Assembly (NCBI GenBank): GCA_964426135.1
Contig: CAYRPN010000141.1
Span: forward strand, 1 to 14,601
DNA length: 14,601 nucleotides
Reading direction: 5' to 3'
Origin: CAYRPN01 sp964426135
GTDB lineage: Bacteria > Planctomycetota > Phycisphaerae > Phycisphaerales > Phycisphaeraceae
Both the position numbers and the translations under genes were made by a program. The notes under the pieces are model-generated. The model worked only from the letters and a program-made list of their open reading frames with translations. It was not told the origin of the DNA and did not search any database. Positions 6,310 to 13,123 of this stretch are shown in pieces (position 1 is the stretch's first letter; every line of letters starts with the position of its first letter).

Positions 6310-7786
6310 AGAACAGCAACTGGAACTGGGCCCGCAGCACAAACTGGTTGCCGTCGGCATCCTCGCGCAGGCCGATCGAGCCCAGCGCCTGGCCCGTGCC
6401 GTCGTTGTCCTGCAGCCCGAAGAATGAACTGTTGGGCAGTTCGTTGGGGGAATACATCACGTCCACGGTCACCTTCGAATGGTGGCGCCGAATGTAATAG
6501 TTGAAGCCTGCCGTCACGATGTAGATGTCGTTGCGCGTGCCTGCCGGGTGATGCCCGTCGAGATCGATCCACTCGAACCTGGCGAACGGTTCGAGTTTGT
6601 CGGGGATCAACATGAATCCGCCCTGGATCATGGCGCCGTAGAAGTCGAACTGGTTCGCCTGCTGCAGGTCGGTGTGGAAGCCGGCGACGGCCGCGGCGAG
6701 ATTGAACCCCGCGTTCTCGTACTGGGCGTCGAAGGTCCACGCGAGGAAATTGTCGTTCAGCGCGCTGGAGCCGGTTTCGCCCAGTTCGTAATGCACGGCT
6801 CCGCCCAGGAACAGCGCTTCGCCCTCATCGGACGCCGACGAGAAGTCCGCCGCTTGCGCCCAGTCGCCGGTGATTTTCCATTCGAGGCGGGCCGTCATCG
6901 CGATGTCGGTCCGGTCGAGGAAGAACGGCTTGGCCACGGCTCCCGCGCCGCGCCCGGGGATGTCGGCCACGGGGGTGCCTGGCGCAAAGACGTGGCTGCT
7001 GTTGAACTCGTTGTCCGCCTCGCCGGAACGGAAGCCGTCGTTGATAGAGCCGAAGAAGGTGAGCGACTCGGACATTTCCCAGCGCAGGAACGCGCCCTGC
7101 ACATAGCCGGCGGTGAAGAATTCGTTGAACAGCGATCGGTCCACCGCCAGTTGCCGGGCGGGATCGATCAGTTCCTCGCGAGTGAACGGCGCCTTGTCCT
7201 CGCCGGCGAAGACGGCGAGTCCCTGCGAGATTTCGTAGCCCAGGATGACGCGCTCGCCGAGCACTTCGTTGTCCTCGCGATCGACGCCGATGCGGACGAT
7301 GTAGTAGAGCTTGGGTGAGCCGATATGCCCGCCGATCTCCAGTTTGGCGCGGGCGAGTTCGAATCCGTTCTCGTCTTCGTCGAACTGATCCGCGGCCGGG
7401 GCGCGGCCTCGATGATTCCAGGCGTACCTCGCCTGAATCAGGCCGCCGATCTGCATCAGGTAGGAGCCGTCGGCGCTGGCCAGGAAGAAGTTCTGGCCGT
7501 TGTGTCCCGCCACGCCGCCGTCCGCCAGCAGGCTGGCGCGCTGGTCCGCGTCGGCCAGCACTTCCTTGATGAGGGATTTGATCTCGTCCTTGCGCCGGGC
7601 GTTGAGCCAGTCGATTTCCTTCTCGCCGCGCAGCTTGGCCACTTCCTCGCGAAGTTGGGCGTTGTCCTGCTCCAGTTTGTCGAGCCGGCTGCTCACATCC
7701 GGTGGCGCCTCGGCGAAGACGCGGGAAGCAGCCACACACATGCTCATGGCCATGAGAACCTGTTTCGACGGGCGCGGATGCAGCAT
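6308..7786 (-). CDS. OprO/OprP-like outer-membrane porin
   Basis: A 492-residue outer-membrane beta-barrel. A signal peptide ends near Ala25 (SRVFA). Residues about 32-54 (RLDKLEQDNAQLREEVAKLRGE) form a coiled coil, typical of periplasmic trimerisation segments. From about residue 98 the body alternates strands and loops: DGSYLMQIGGLIQARYAWN, ELARAKLEIGGHI, MTARLEWKITGDWAQAADF, EPFARFEWIDLDG and a final FVLRAQFQLLF ending in Phe, the usual signal for Bam-assisted assembly. These features fit the phosphate-selective porin O and P family, though selectivity cannot be read here. The start is set at 7786 because GGAG lies six bases upstream (7796-7793) and the signal peptide begins there; the frame stays open to 7831. 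It lies 88 bases downstream of the O-antigen-ligase gene on the same strand. Confidence 0.88.
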   Translation of the reverse strand: MLHPRPSKQVLMAMSMCVAASRVFAEAPPDVSSRLDKLEQDNAQLREEVAKLRGEKEIDWLNARRKDEIKSLIKEVLADADQRASLLADGGVAGHNGQNFFLASADGSYLMQIGGLIQARYAWNHRGRAPAADQFDEDENGFELARAKLEIGGHIGSPKLYYIVRIGVDREDNEVLGERVILGYEISQGLAVFAGEDKAPFTREELIDPARQLAVDRSLFNEFFTAGYVQGAFLRWEMSESLTFFGSINDGFRSGEADNEFNSSHVFAPGTPVADIPGRGAGAVAKPFFLDRTDIAMTARLEWKITGDWAQAADFSSASDEGEALFLGGAVHYELGETGSSALNDNFLAWTFDAQYENAGFNLAAAVAGFHTDLQQANQFDFYGAMIQGGFMLIPDKLEPFARFEWIDLDGHHPAGTRNDIYIVTAGFNYYIRRHHSKVTVDVMYSPNELPNSSFFGLQDNDGTGQALGSIGLREDADGNQFVLRAQFQLLF

Positions 7787-7874
7787 CGATGGCTCCGTGT
7801 GCAAAGGTGCGGACCCAGCCTCACTGGTCACTTTCGGCAGCCACGCCGCTGCGCCTTGATCTTTTCAGTCCTGG

Positions 7875-9386
7875 TTATCGGGCGGCGTCGCGGTTATGGG
7901 CCTTTTCGCTTCGCGGCAATCGACGCACCGCACCCCGCAATCCCGCAGCCCAGCCGGCCAGCAGGTAGCCCAGCGACATGTCGTGGCGAGAGATGAAAAG
8001 TCCTATGGAAAGATAAACGCATAGCGCCACGAACAGCATGCGGCCGGCGGGCCCAGGCCAACTCGTCCCCATGCCGCGCGCGGCGGCGCCCGCCGCGATC
8101 ACCGCGCCGCCGAAGAGCGCGATGTACAGCGCGCCGCCGGGGAAGCCGGTCTCGCCCAACACGTGAATCACGCTGTTGTGGGCGGCGTACTCGTCATCCT
8201 CCAGGCCTGTCTTGCCTGTGGCGCCGGAGGCCGTCGCATATTTCCCGACCACATTGTGGAAGTTGCCGGTCCCCACGCCCATCACCGGATTCGCCAGCGT
8301 CATCTTCCACGCGGCGTTCCAGATGAGGAGGCGGTGCTTGGCGCTGTTGGCGTCGTTGCTGCCGGTGATCAGCGCGCGGAAGCGCTCGAAGTACGCGCTG
8401 CCGACGAAAAGGGAGCCGAGCAGCAGCACGACCGGCAATCCCGCCGCCAGCGCCCGGCCCTTCCTCAGTGAAACAATCCAGAGTGCCGGCAGCATCACGG
8501 CGAAGGCGACGGCGGCGTTGCGGTTCCGAGTCAGGCTCAGCAGCACGACGAGCGCGATGAGCATGCCGAAAAAAGCAAGACGGAGCGCCAGCGCGCTGCG
8601 CGGGCGATCCCGGTCATCTCGGCGGTCGGCGGTCGCGTCGTGCCCCGTGCAAGCCTGAAATCCCAGGAACATCAGCGGCATGGCGATCACGCTCAGCGCG
8701 GAGACATCGCCTTCCAGTTTCACATCGGCGCTGATGATCCATCGGGCGATCAAGGCCGCACCGAGCGTGAAGCAGAAAGCCGCGGTCGCCGCCTGCGTGC
8801 GCAGGAGCTGCGAGGCGAGGATGAACACGACCAGCGCGTGGCCGAATCGCTCGGGATGGTGATTGTGATGAGGATCCCAAGGATGCCCGCGCAGCACGGC
8901 GACGAATCCGCAGAGCACGAGCCACCCGACGAACGCGAACATGATCGCGTGCAGCCAGGTGAAAAGGGGGGCGCGGATGTCCTGCGGCGGATCACCATTC
9001 TCGTCACCGCTCCGGATCGCTGGTCGGCGCAGGCGCGATACGATCCATCCCGTCAGTGAGAGCGCCGCCGCGTAGTTAAGCACGTGCAGCCGAAGCATGC
9101 CCAGGTATGCCAGTTCATAACGCGGCACGGCGTAAGAGAGCACGACGAAACTGAGCAGGCCCGCCATCGGTCGCCACGGCGACGTGCCGCAGATCACCAG
9201 AGCGACGGCCCAGAACGCGATCCAGCCCGGTCCGGGCGTGGCGTTCAGCGGCGGCAATTTCATCCCGACCGCCAGGTTCGCCACGTATCCTGCGCAGGCG
9301 ACGGCCGCGGCGGCGTGCAGCCACGAAAGCAGCGATGCGACGGCAGGGACGGGTGAGGCTGAAGCTGAGTCAGTGGTGGGAGGCAT
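7875..9386 (-). CDS. O-antigen ligase/polymerase (Wzy/WaaL-type) membrane protein
   Basis: A 503-residue integral membrane protein with around ten hydrophobic segments. The large periplasmic loop typical of the family lies at about 335-410: HRLLIWNAAWKM (from 351), NPVMGVGTGNFHNVV (from 366) and YAAHNSVIHVLGETG with His403. The earlier LSLTRNRNA (283-291) corresponds to the conserved Arg-rich loop. Such proteins join or polymerise lipid-linked glycans, making O-antigen, capsule or exopolysaccharide, or modify glycoproteins; the substrate here is unknown. The start at 9386 is chosen because the open frame further upstream runs through the REP-like element at 9425-9466; no strong ribosome site is visible. 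A GH113-like hydrolase gene lies 103 bases upstream on the same strand, suggesting a joint role in surface glycan handling. No glycosyltransferase cluster is in the window. Confidence 0.87.
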   Translation of the reverse strand: MPPTTDSASASPVPAVASLLSWLHAAAAVACAGYVANLAVGMKLPPLNATPGPGWIAFWAVALVICGTSPWRPMAGLLSFVVLSYAVPRYELAYLGMLRLHVLNYAAALSLTGWIVSRLRRPAIRSGDENGDPPQDIRAPLFTWLHAIMFAFVGWLVLCGFVAVLRGHPWDPHHNHHPERFGHALVVFILASQLLRTQAATAAFCFTLGAALIARWIISADVKLEGDVSALSVIAMPLMFLGFQACTGHDATADRRDDRDRPRSALALRLAFFGMLIALVVLLSLTRNRNAAVAFAVMLPALWIVSLRKGRALAAGLPVVLLLGSLFVGSAYFERFRALITGSNDANSAKHRLLIWNAAWKMTLANPVMGVGTGNFHNVVGKYATASGATGKTGLEDDEYAAHNSVIHVLGETGFPGGALYIALFGGAVIAAGAAARGMGTSWPGPAGRMLFVALCVYLSIGLFISRHDMSLGYLLAGWAAGLRGAVRRLPRSEKAHNRDAAR

Positions 9387-9424
9387 AAAGCAGGGGCGGG
9401 TGAGCGACGGGCAACCGAGCAGAG

Positions 9425-9466
9425 TGGTGCGTCCGCGCCGCCCCCGGGGGAGCCTTGACGCACCCT
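9425..9466. repeat. REP-like palindrome, single variant copy
   Basis: TGGTGCGTCCGCG at the left and CTTGACGCACCCT at the right match one arm of the 3512-3598 element, but the centre holds an additional perfect CCCCCGGGGG palindrome. It sits between the hydrolase stop (9490) and the O-antigen-ligase start (9386), so it may reduce read-through or protect the upstream message. Confidence 0.75.
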
Positions 9467-9489
9467 GCGGCGCGCAGCTGCACCGGTTC

Positions 9490-10722
9490 TTACTTTCGAC
9501 CATTGAGTAGTTCGCGCAGCATTGATTCAGCGGGCTTGCCGCGGATGCCGTAGTGCGTGTCGGTGGGTTCGCCGCGGCGGTAGGGATCCCATTCGTAGAA
9601 AACAACGCCGGCGAAAGGCGCGGTGCCCGTTAGCGCCGGGCTCGGCCCGGGGTCGGCTCCGTCGTTGCCGCCGGGTCGCGCAACCAGCTGCGGTCGCCAC
9701 GCGCTGAGAAACGCGCGATAGCCGGCGGCCTGTGCGTCGTGATCGGCGGGCACGCCGGTGTGGGTGTATTTCCACGGCCGCTCCAGTGCCCACGGCAGGC
9801 TTGGATAGCCCAGTTCGGTGAACAGCAACGGCTTGCCGACGCGCGCCGCGAAGGCGAGCAAGGTGTCGCGCCGCCGGCCCCACGCGGCGGCGAGCGAAGC
9901 TTCGGCGCCATCGGTTGCGCCGCGATGCAAGCCTCGGCCCTGCGTCACATCGAAGTACTCGTTGACGCTCACCAGGTCGAGTTGCTTCCAGAATGCCGGC
10001 GCGTCGTAGCGATCCCAATGACTCGCATAGGTGAGCTGGCCTCGAAACCGGCTGCGTGCGGCGGCGATGATCGCCTGCCAGCGGTGGGGCTGATTCTCAG
10101 TCGACAGAAGCTCTGAGCCGACCACGTAAATCCGCACATCGTGCTCCGCTGCGATCTGAAGGAAGTGCTCGGTCATGCGCCGGTAGCTGGTCCACCAGTT
10201 GTTCCAATCATGTGGTGAAATCTTGCCTCGCCATTCGTCGCCGCGAGGCTTCGTGAAAAGCAGGATGGGCGAGAGGATGACGGTCATGCGGCGTGCGCGG
10301 GCTCGGCGAATCAGGTCGATCAGTCGATCGGCGCGGGGGCCGCGGCCCGGGCCGGTTTCGATGCGGATTTCGTCGGACCGGCCATCGGTTTGAAACACAG
10401 GCACGGTGAACTGCACGGTGTCGAATCCCATATCCGCCAGGTCGGTCACCGCCTGCTGGTAGAGCTCGTGTTCGTTGTTGTGATGGAGATTGAGGGTGAA
10501 GCCGAGGAGGGGGATGGAAGGGGATTCGGGAATCGGAATGCGGGAATCGGGTGGGGGAGGAGCGGGAGGGGATTGCAGATTCGGGATCGGGGACGCGGGG
10601 AACTGCCCCGATTCCCGACCCCCGATTCCTGAATCCCGATGCGATTCCAGTTGACTCATCGCCGCTGCGAACAGCGCGGCGGTGAAGACGAGAAGCGTCG
10701 TGATGACCAGACCGCGCGGCAT
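9490..10722 (-). CDS. GH113-like glycoside hydrolase, membrane-anchored or secreted
   Basis: A 410-residue protein. A hydrophobic N-terminal segment (5-22) serves as signal or anchor. Residues about 24-69 are a Pro/Ser/Gly-rich linker encoded by 7-base repeats. The catalytic TIM barrel runs from LLGFTLNLHHNNE. It includes MTVILSPILLF, YVVGSELLSTENQPHRW with Glu204 as likely acid/base, GQLTYASHWD, and LLFTELGYPS with Glu303 as likely nucleophile, ending in VVFYEWDPYRRG and GKPAE. This order matches the beta-mannanase family GH113 and its distant relatives, assigned by motif memory. Substrate is uncertain; it may cleave a surface or storage polysaccharide. Residues about 348-368 (GGNDGADPGP) look like an added loop. 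The start at 10722 places the signal segment at the N-terminus; the frame upstream runs into a terminator and a repeat array. No clear ribosome site is visible. Confidence 0.78.
   Translation of the reverse strand: MPRGLVITTLLVFTAALFAAAMSQLESHRDSGIGGRESGQFPASPIPNLQSPPAPPPPDSRIPIPESPSIPLLGFTLNLHHNNEHELYQQAVTDLADMGFDTVQFTVPVFQTDGRSDEIRIETGPGRGPRADRLIDLIRRARARRMTVILSPILLFTKPRGDEWRGKISPHDWNNWWTSYRRMTEHFLQIAAEHDVRIYVVGSELLSTENQPHRWQAIIAAARSRFRGQLTYASHWDRYDAPAFWKQLDLVSVNEYFDVTQGRGLHRGATDGAEASLAAAWGRRRDTLLAFAARVGKPLLFTELGYPSLPWALERPWKYTHTGVPADHDAQAAGYRAFLSAWRPQLVARPGGNDGADPGPSPALTGTAPFAGVVFYEWDPYRRGEPTDTHYGIRGKPAESMLRELLNGRK
10523..10641. repeat. Heptanucleotide repeats in two opposite orientations inside the hydrolase gene
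   Basis: On the plus strand, four adjacent 7-base units (gattcgg, gaatcgg, aatgcgg, gaatcgg) fill 10523-10550. Five more (cccgatt, cccgacc, cccgatt, cctgaat, cccgatg) fill 10607-10641. The second set is roughly the reverse complement of the first, so the segment can fold on itself. The tract encodes the low-complexity linker between the membrane segment and the catalytic barrel. Confidence 0.65.
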
Positions 10723-10766
10723 GGTGCGATGATAACGCGATGGCAACGCTGATTGTCGCGCAAAGG

Positions 10767-10798
10767 AAAAGCCCAGGCACGGGAGTGCCTGGGCTTTG
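10767..10798 (-). terminator. Intrinsic terminator after the DUF3352-like gene
   Basis: Bases 10768-10780 and 10785-10797 form a perfect 13-bp stem with a 4-base loop. On the minus strand the stem is followed by TCCTTTG, and its own 3' end is T-rich (GGGCTTT). It lies 125 bases downstream of the DUF3352-like stop and 45 bases before the hydrolase start, so it most likely separates these two transcription units. Confidence 0.75.
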
Positions 10799-10823
10799 GG
10801 TTGTTTAATGGACACTGAGATTG

Positions 10824-10898
10824 CTGATTCCTGAGTCGCTGATTCCTGAGTCACTGATTCCTGGATCACCGATTTCAGGATCACCGATTTCAGGATCA
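10824..10898. repeat. Five tandem 15-base repeats
   Basis: Five adjacent units of exactly 15 bases: ctgattcctgagtcg, ctgattcctgagtca, ctgattcctggatca, and two identical ccgatttcaggatca. Each unit reads as a 7-base plus an 8-base half. The array is non-coding and lies between the DUF3352-like stop and its terminator, so it is transcribed as a 3' untranslated region. Confidence 0.85.
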
Positions 10899-10922
10899 CT
10901 TCACGGATTCCCGCATTCTCAC

Positions 10923-12773
10923 TCAGAACGGCGCCGGCGGGGGGCGGTTGCCTTTGGGCCGAGGCTGGCCGGGTTCGCCCTGGTTCTGCAGATTCATCGC
11001 GGTGTCCTTGATCCACTGGATCAGGGGCATCGGGGCATACAGGCGGGTTGCCATGCCGCCGCTGTCAAAGCTGGCGCCCATGGCGACGGGGGGCAGGTTG
11101 TTGGGCACTTCGATGGCTGGGCCGCCGACCATGGCGATGATCGGGCCCAGCGCCTGCACGAGGCCGCCAACGCTCAGGTAGCCCTCCATCGCGGGATTCG
11201 GAGGCAGGCCCTGCTTGCGCACCTGCGAGAGAATCGGGTCTTCGCCCATGCCTTTGCCGGCCTTGGTGGCGGCAATCGCCTTCTTCATCAGGTCCGCGTC
11301 GGGCTGGGTTGTCATGATGACGTTCTTGCCGACCGTGCCGATGTAGCCGCTGGTCGTGGTGAAGTTCATGAACAGACCGCCCATCGGTCCCATCTGCTGC
11401 AGGACGGCAGGGGGGAAGTTGGTCTTGATCAGGTACTGGTCGACGGTGACGCCGTCGATCTCCACGACCTTGTCCTGATACTTGGTGGTGTAGCTGATGG
11501 ACATCGGCTTGCCGTCGGGATCGGCGCCCAGGTCGAACTTCATCTTGCCCATGCCGACCATCATTTCCTTATTGGCCTTGGTGTAGCCGACCGGATCGGC
11601 GGTCTGGAACACGGTGACGCCGCTCATGCCGCCGAAGATGCCCGCGGCGGCCTGCGGAACGTAGTAGCTGGTGGCCATCGCTTCCGCCTTGGAGAAGGCG
11701 GTGATGCTCTGCTTCATCGCCTCGCCGAGGAAGCCGCCTTCCTTGGGCATGCGGGTGGTGATCTCGTTCATCAGGCCCTTGATGTCGATGCCGGAGAAAT
11801 CCGCGGCCATGCTCATGAGGTACGGATCGGAAGGCAGCTTGGCGAGGGTGGCGGCGGCGTTGCCTTTGGCGCCGGCGAACATGTTGCCGGTGAAGGAGCC
11901 GGGCGCGAACTGGGCCGCCATCGTCATGCCCACGCCCTTGGAATCGATGTCCATGCCGAGCACCGCCGAGTCCGTGTCCCGCATCAGAGCGTCAGCCGAG
12001 TCGAAATACATCTTCAACATGGCGCCGCCCAGCGCGGCCATCTGTGCCTCGGGGCCTTCGCCGCCGGCAAGGTTCTCCACCTGGCTGCGGGCGTCGTTGT
12101 ACATTTCCTTGAGCTTCGGCCGCAGCACGGGCGAGAGCGCCTTCACATCCACGTAAATCGACACGTCATTGGCCGCGAGGTAACGCGTGCCCAGCTTGCC
12201 GGCGGCGGCGCCGAGCTTGGCGGCGCCGTTGCCGGGCTTGAAGTCGGCGACGACCGCTTTCACATTGCTGACCACGGCGTGCTTGCCGAGGTTGCGGGCG
12301 AACACTTCTTCGTTGCTGTTCTTGGAAGTCAGCGACGTCACGCCGCCATCTTCCTTCGCATCGAAGTTGGCGGTGAACGCCTTGTAATCCGTGATCGGCA
12401 GCAGAATGGCGAGGTCCGGCTCGCTCTGCTCCGCGATGGCTTTTTTCACGTTGCCCAGCACGACGAGAACGGAACCCTTCTCGTCAATGCCGCCCTTGAT
12501 GCCCAGTTCGCTCTTGATCTTGGCGAGCGGGTCGGCCATGTCCTCCGCCATGTCCTTGAGCCCCATGGCCGCGACAAAATCGGAGATCTTTTTGCTCGTC
12601 GCCCCGATGCTGGGGATGAGCACCATGATCGCCGAATCGTCCGGCGCCAGGTTCAGCACGTCCGGCACCGTCTGGGCCCGCGCGGGGCTGACAAACGAAG
12701 CCAGAAGGGCGATGAGGGTTAGTGCGGTGGTGAGCAGTCCGTGCCGGTTGCTTGTTAAACGGTTTTTGACCAT
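10923..12773 (-). CDS. Large secreted DUF3352-like protein of unknown function
   Basis: A 616-residue exported protein. A signal peptide ends SPARA before Gln34. The mature start, VPDVLNLAPDDSAIMVLIPSI, followed by ADPLAKIKSELGIKGGIDEKGSVLVVLGN, resembles secreted proteins of planctomycetes linked to DUF3352. The body is a series of alternating helices and strands with recurrent patterns such as NDVSIYVDVKAL, DSAVLGMDIDSKGVGMTMAAQF, and SGYIGTVGKNVIMTTQP; Met is unusually frequent. The C-terminus is a Pro/Gln/Gly-rich tail (GQPRPKGNRPPPAPF). I know of no biochemical role for such proteins. The start is firm: AAGGAG (12785-12780) lies six bases before the ATG. It forms its own transcription unit, divergent from mnmA and closed by the hairpin at 10767-10798. 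Assignment to DUF3352 is tentative; the exported nature is well supported. Confidence 0.75.
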   Translation of the reverse strand: MVKNRLTSNRHGLLTTALTLIALLASFVSPARAQTVPDVLNLAPDDSAIMVLIPSIGATSKKISDFVAAMGLKDMAEDMADPLAKIKSELGIKGGIDEKGSVLVVLGNVKKAIAEQSEPDLAILLPITDYKAFTANFDAKEDGGVTSLTSKNSNEEVFARNLGKHAVVSNVKAVVADFKPGNGAAKLGAAAGKLGTRYLAANDVSIYVDVKALSPVLRPKLKEMYNDARSQVENLAGGEGPEAQMAALGGAMLKMYFDSADALMRDTDSAVLGMDIDSKGVGMTMAAQFAPGSFTGNMFAGAKGNAAATLAKLPSDPYLMSMAADFSGIDIKGLMNEITTRMPKEGGFLGEAMKQSITAFSKAEAMATSYYVPQAAAGIFGGMSGVTVFQTADPVGYTKANKEMMVGMGKMKFDLGADPDGKPMSISYTTKYQDKVVEIDGVTVDQYLIKTNFPPAVLQQMGPMGGLFMNFTTTSGYIGTVGKNVIMTTQPDADLMKKAIAATKAGKGMGEDPILSQVRKQGLPPNPAMEGYLSVGGLVQALGPIIAMVGGPAIEVPNNLPPVAMGASFDSGGMATRLYAPMPLIQWIKDTAMNLQNQGEPGQPRPKGNRPPPAPF

Positions 12774-12779
12774 TCCAAG

Positions 12780-12785
12780 CTCCTT
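12780..12785 (-). promoter_or_regulatory. Strong ribosome binding site of the DUF3352-like gene
   Basis: On the minus strand AAGGAG lies six bases before the ATG at 12773. It is one of the best ribosome sites in the window. Confidence 0.8.
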
Positions 12786-12888
12786 CGAAAAAGGGGGAGG
12801 AAAAGTGACCTGATCTGCGGATTACGTTAATTCGATTTCGGCTGTTCCGCAAGGTTCGACGCAAGGATTCGGTGAGGCAGGGGCGGCG

Positions 12889-12958
12889 AGCCGTCAGCCG
12901 TTAGCCTTTAGCCACGAGCCAAAAGCCACGAGCCACGAGCCACGAGCCATCGGCCGTT
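12889..12958. repeat. Heptanucleotide array upstream of mnmA
   Basis: Nine in-phase units beginning AGCC fill 12889-12951: agccgtc, agccgtt, agccttt, agccacg, agccaaa, three agccacg, agccatc. A tenth diverged unit, ggccgtt, follows. It is non-coding and lies about 165 bases before the mnmA start. Confidence 0.8.
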
Positions 12959-12963
12959 TAGCG

Positions 12964-12979
12964 ACGGGGCTTGCCCCGT
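12964..12979. repeat. Short GC-rich palindrome
   Basis: ACGGGGC and GCCCCGT pair around TT directly after the heptamer array. It has no T run on either side, so it is more likely part of the repeat region than a terminator. Confidence 0.5.
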
Positions 12980-13087
12980 TCCGTGGGTAACGGTAGGCCT
13001 GCCCATTCCTTCGCGCGCTGGGCGCGATGGAAATGGGGTCATGCCCGCAACCGCTCGCATCGAAGCGCGGAAACACCGCGCCTGCAT

Positions 13088-13114
13088 TTGGCATACACGT
13101 CTATCGCCTACAAT
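13088..13114 (+). promoter_or_regulatory. Candidate promoter for mnmA, possibly leaderless
   Basis: TTGGCA (13088-13093) and TACAAT (13109-13114) are 15 bases apart. The -10 box matches the sigma-70 consensus at five of six positions, but the spacing is short. Transcription would begin near 13121, only a few bases before the ATG at 13124, and no ribosome site is visible, so a leaderless message is possible. Confidence 0.35.
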
Positions 13115-13123
13115 GGTTGCACG

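Larger units (their letters stand above)
12774..13123. other. 350-bp divergent intergenic region with repeats
   Basis: This separates the DUF3352-like gene from mnmA. From left to right it holds the ribosome site of the former (12780-12785), an AT-richer stretch near 12820-12840 that may carry its promoter, a heptamer array (12889-12958), a small palindrome (12964-12979), and a candidate mnmA promoter (13088-13114). No RNA gene was recognised. Confidence 0.6.

Noticed and set aside
6479..7318. 279-residue plus-strand open frame
   Set aside because: Antisense to the porin gene; no signal, domain or ribosome site.
9387..9605. Upstream extension of the O-antigen-ligase frame
   Set aside because: It translates the REP-like element and the end of the hydrolase gene; membrane segments begin after the 9386 start.
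10723..11016. Upstream extension of the hydrolase frame
   Set aside because: It crosses a terminator hairpin and the 15-base array and would bury the signal segment inside the protein.
10821..12722. 633-residue plus-strand open frame
   Set aside because: It lies antisense to the DUF3352-like gene, which has a signal peptide and a strong ribosome site. The antisense product is His, Gly and Val-rich shadow sequence typical of GC-rich DNA.
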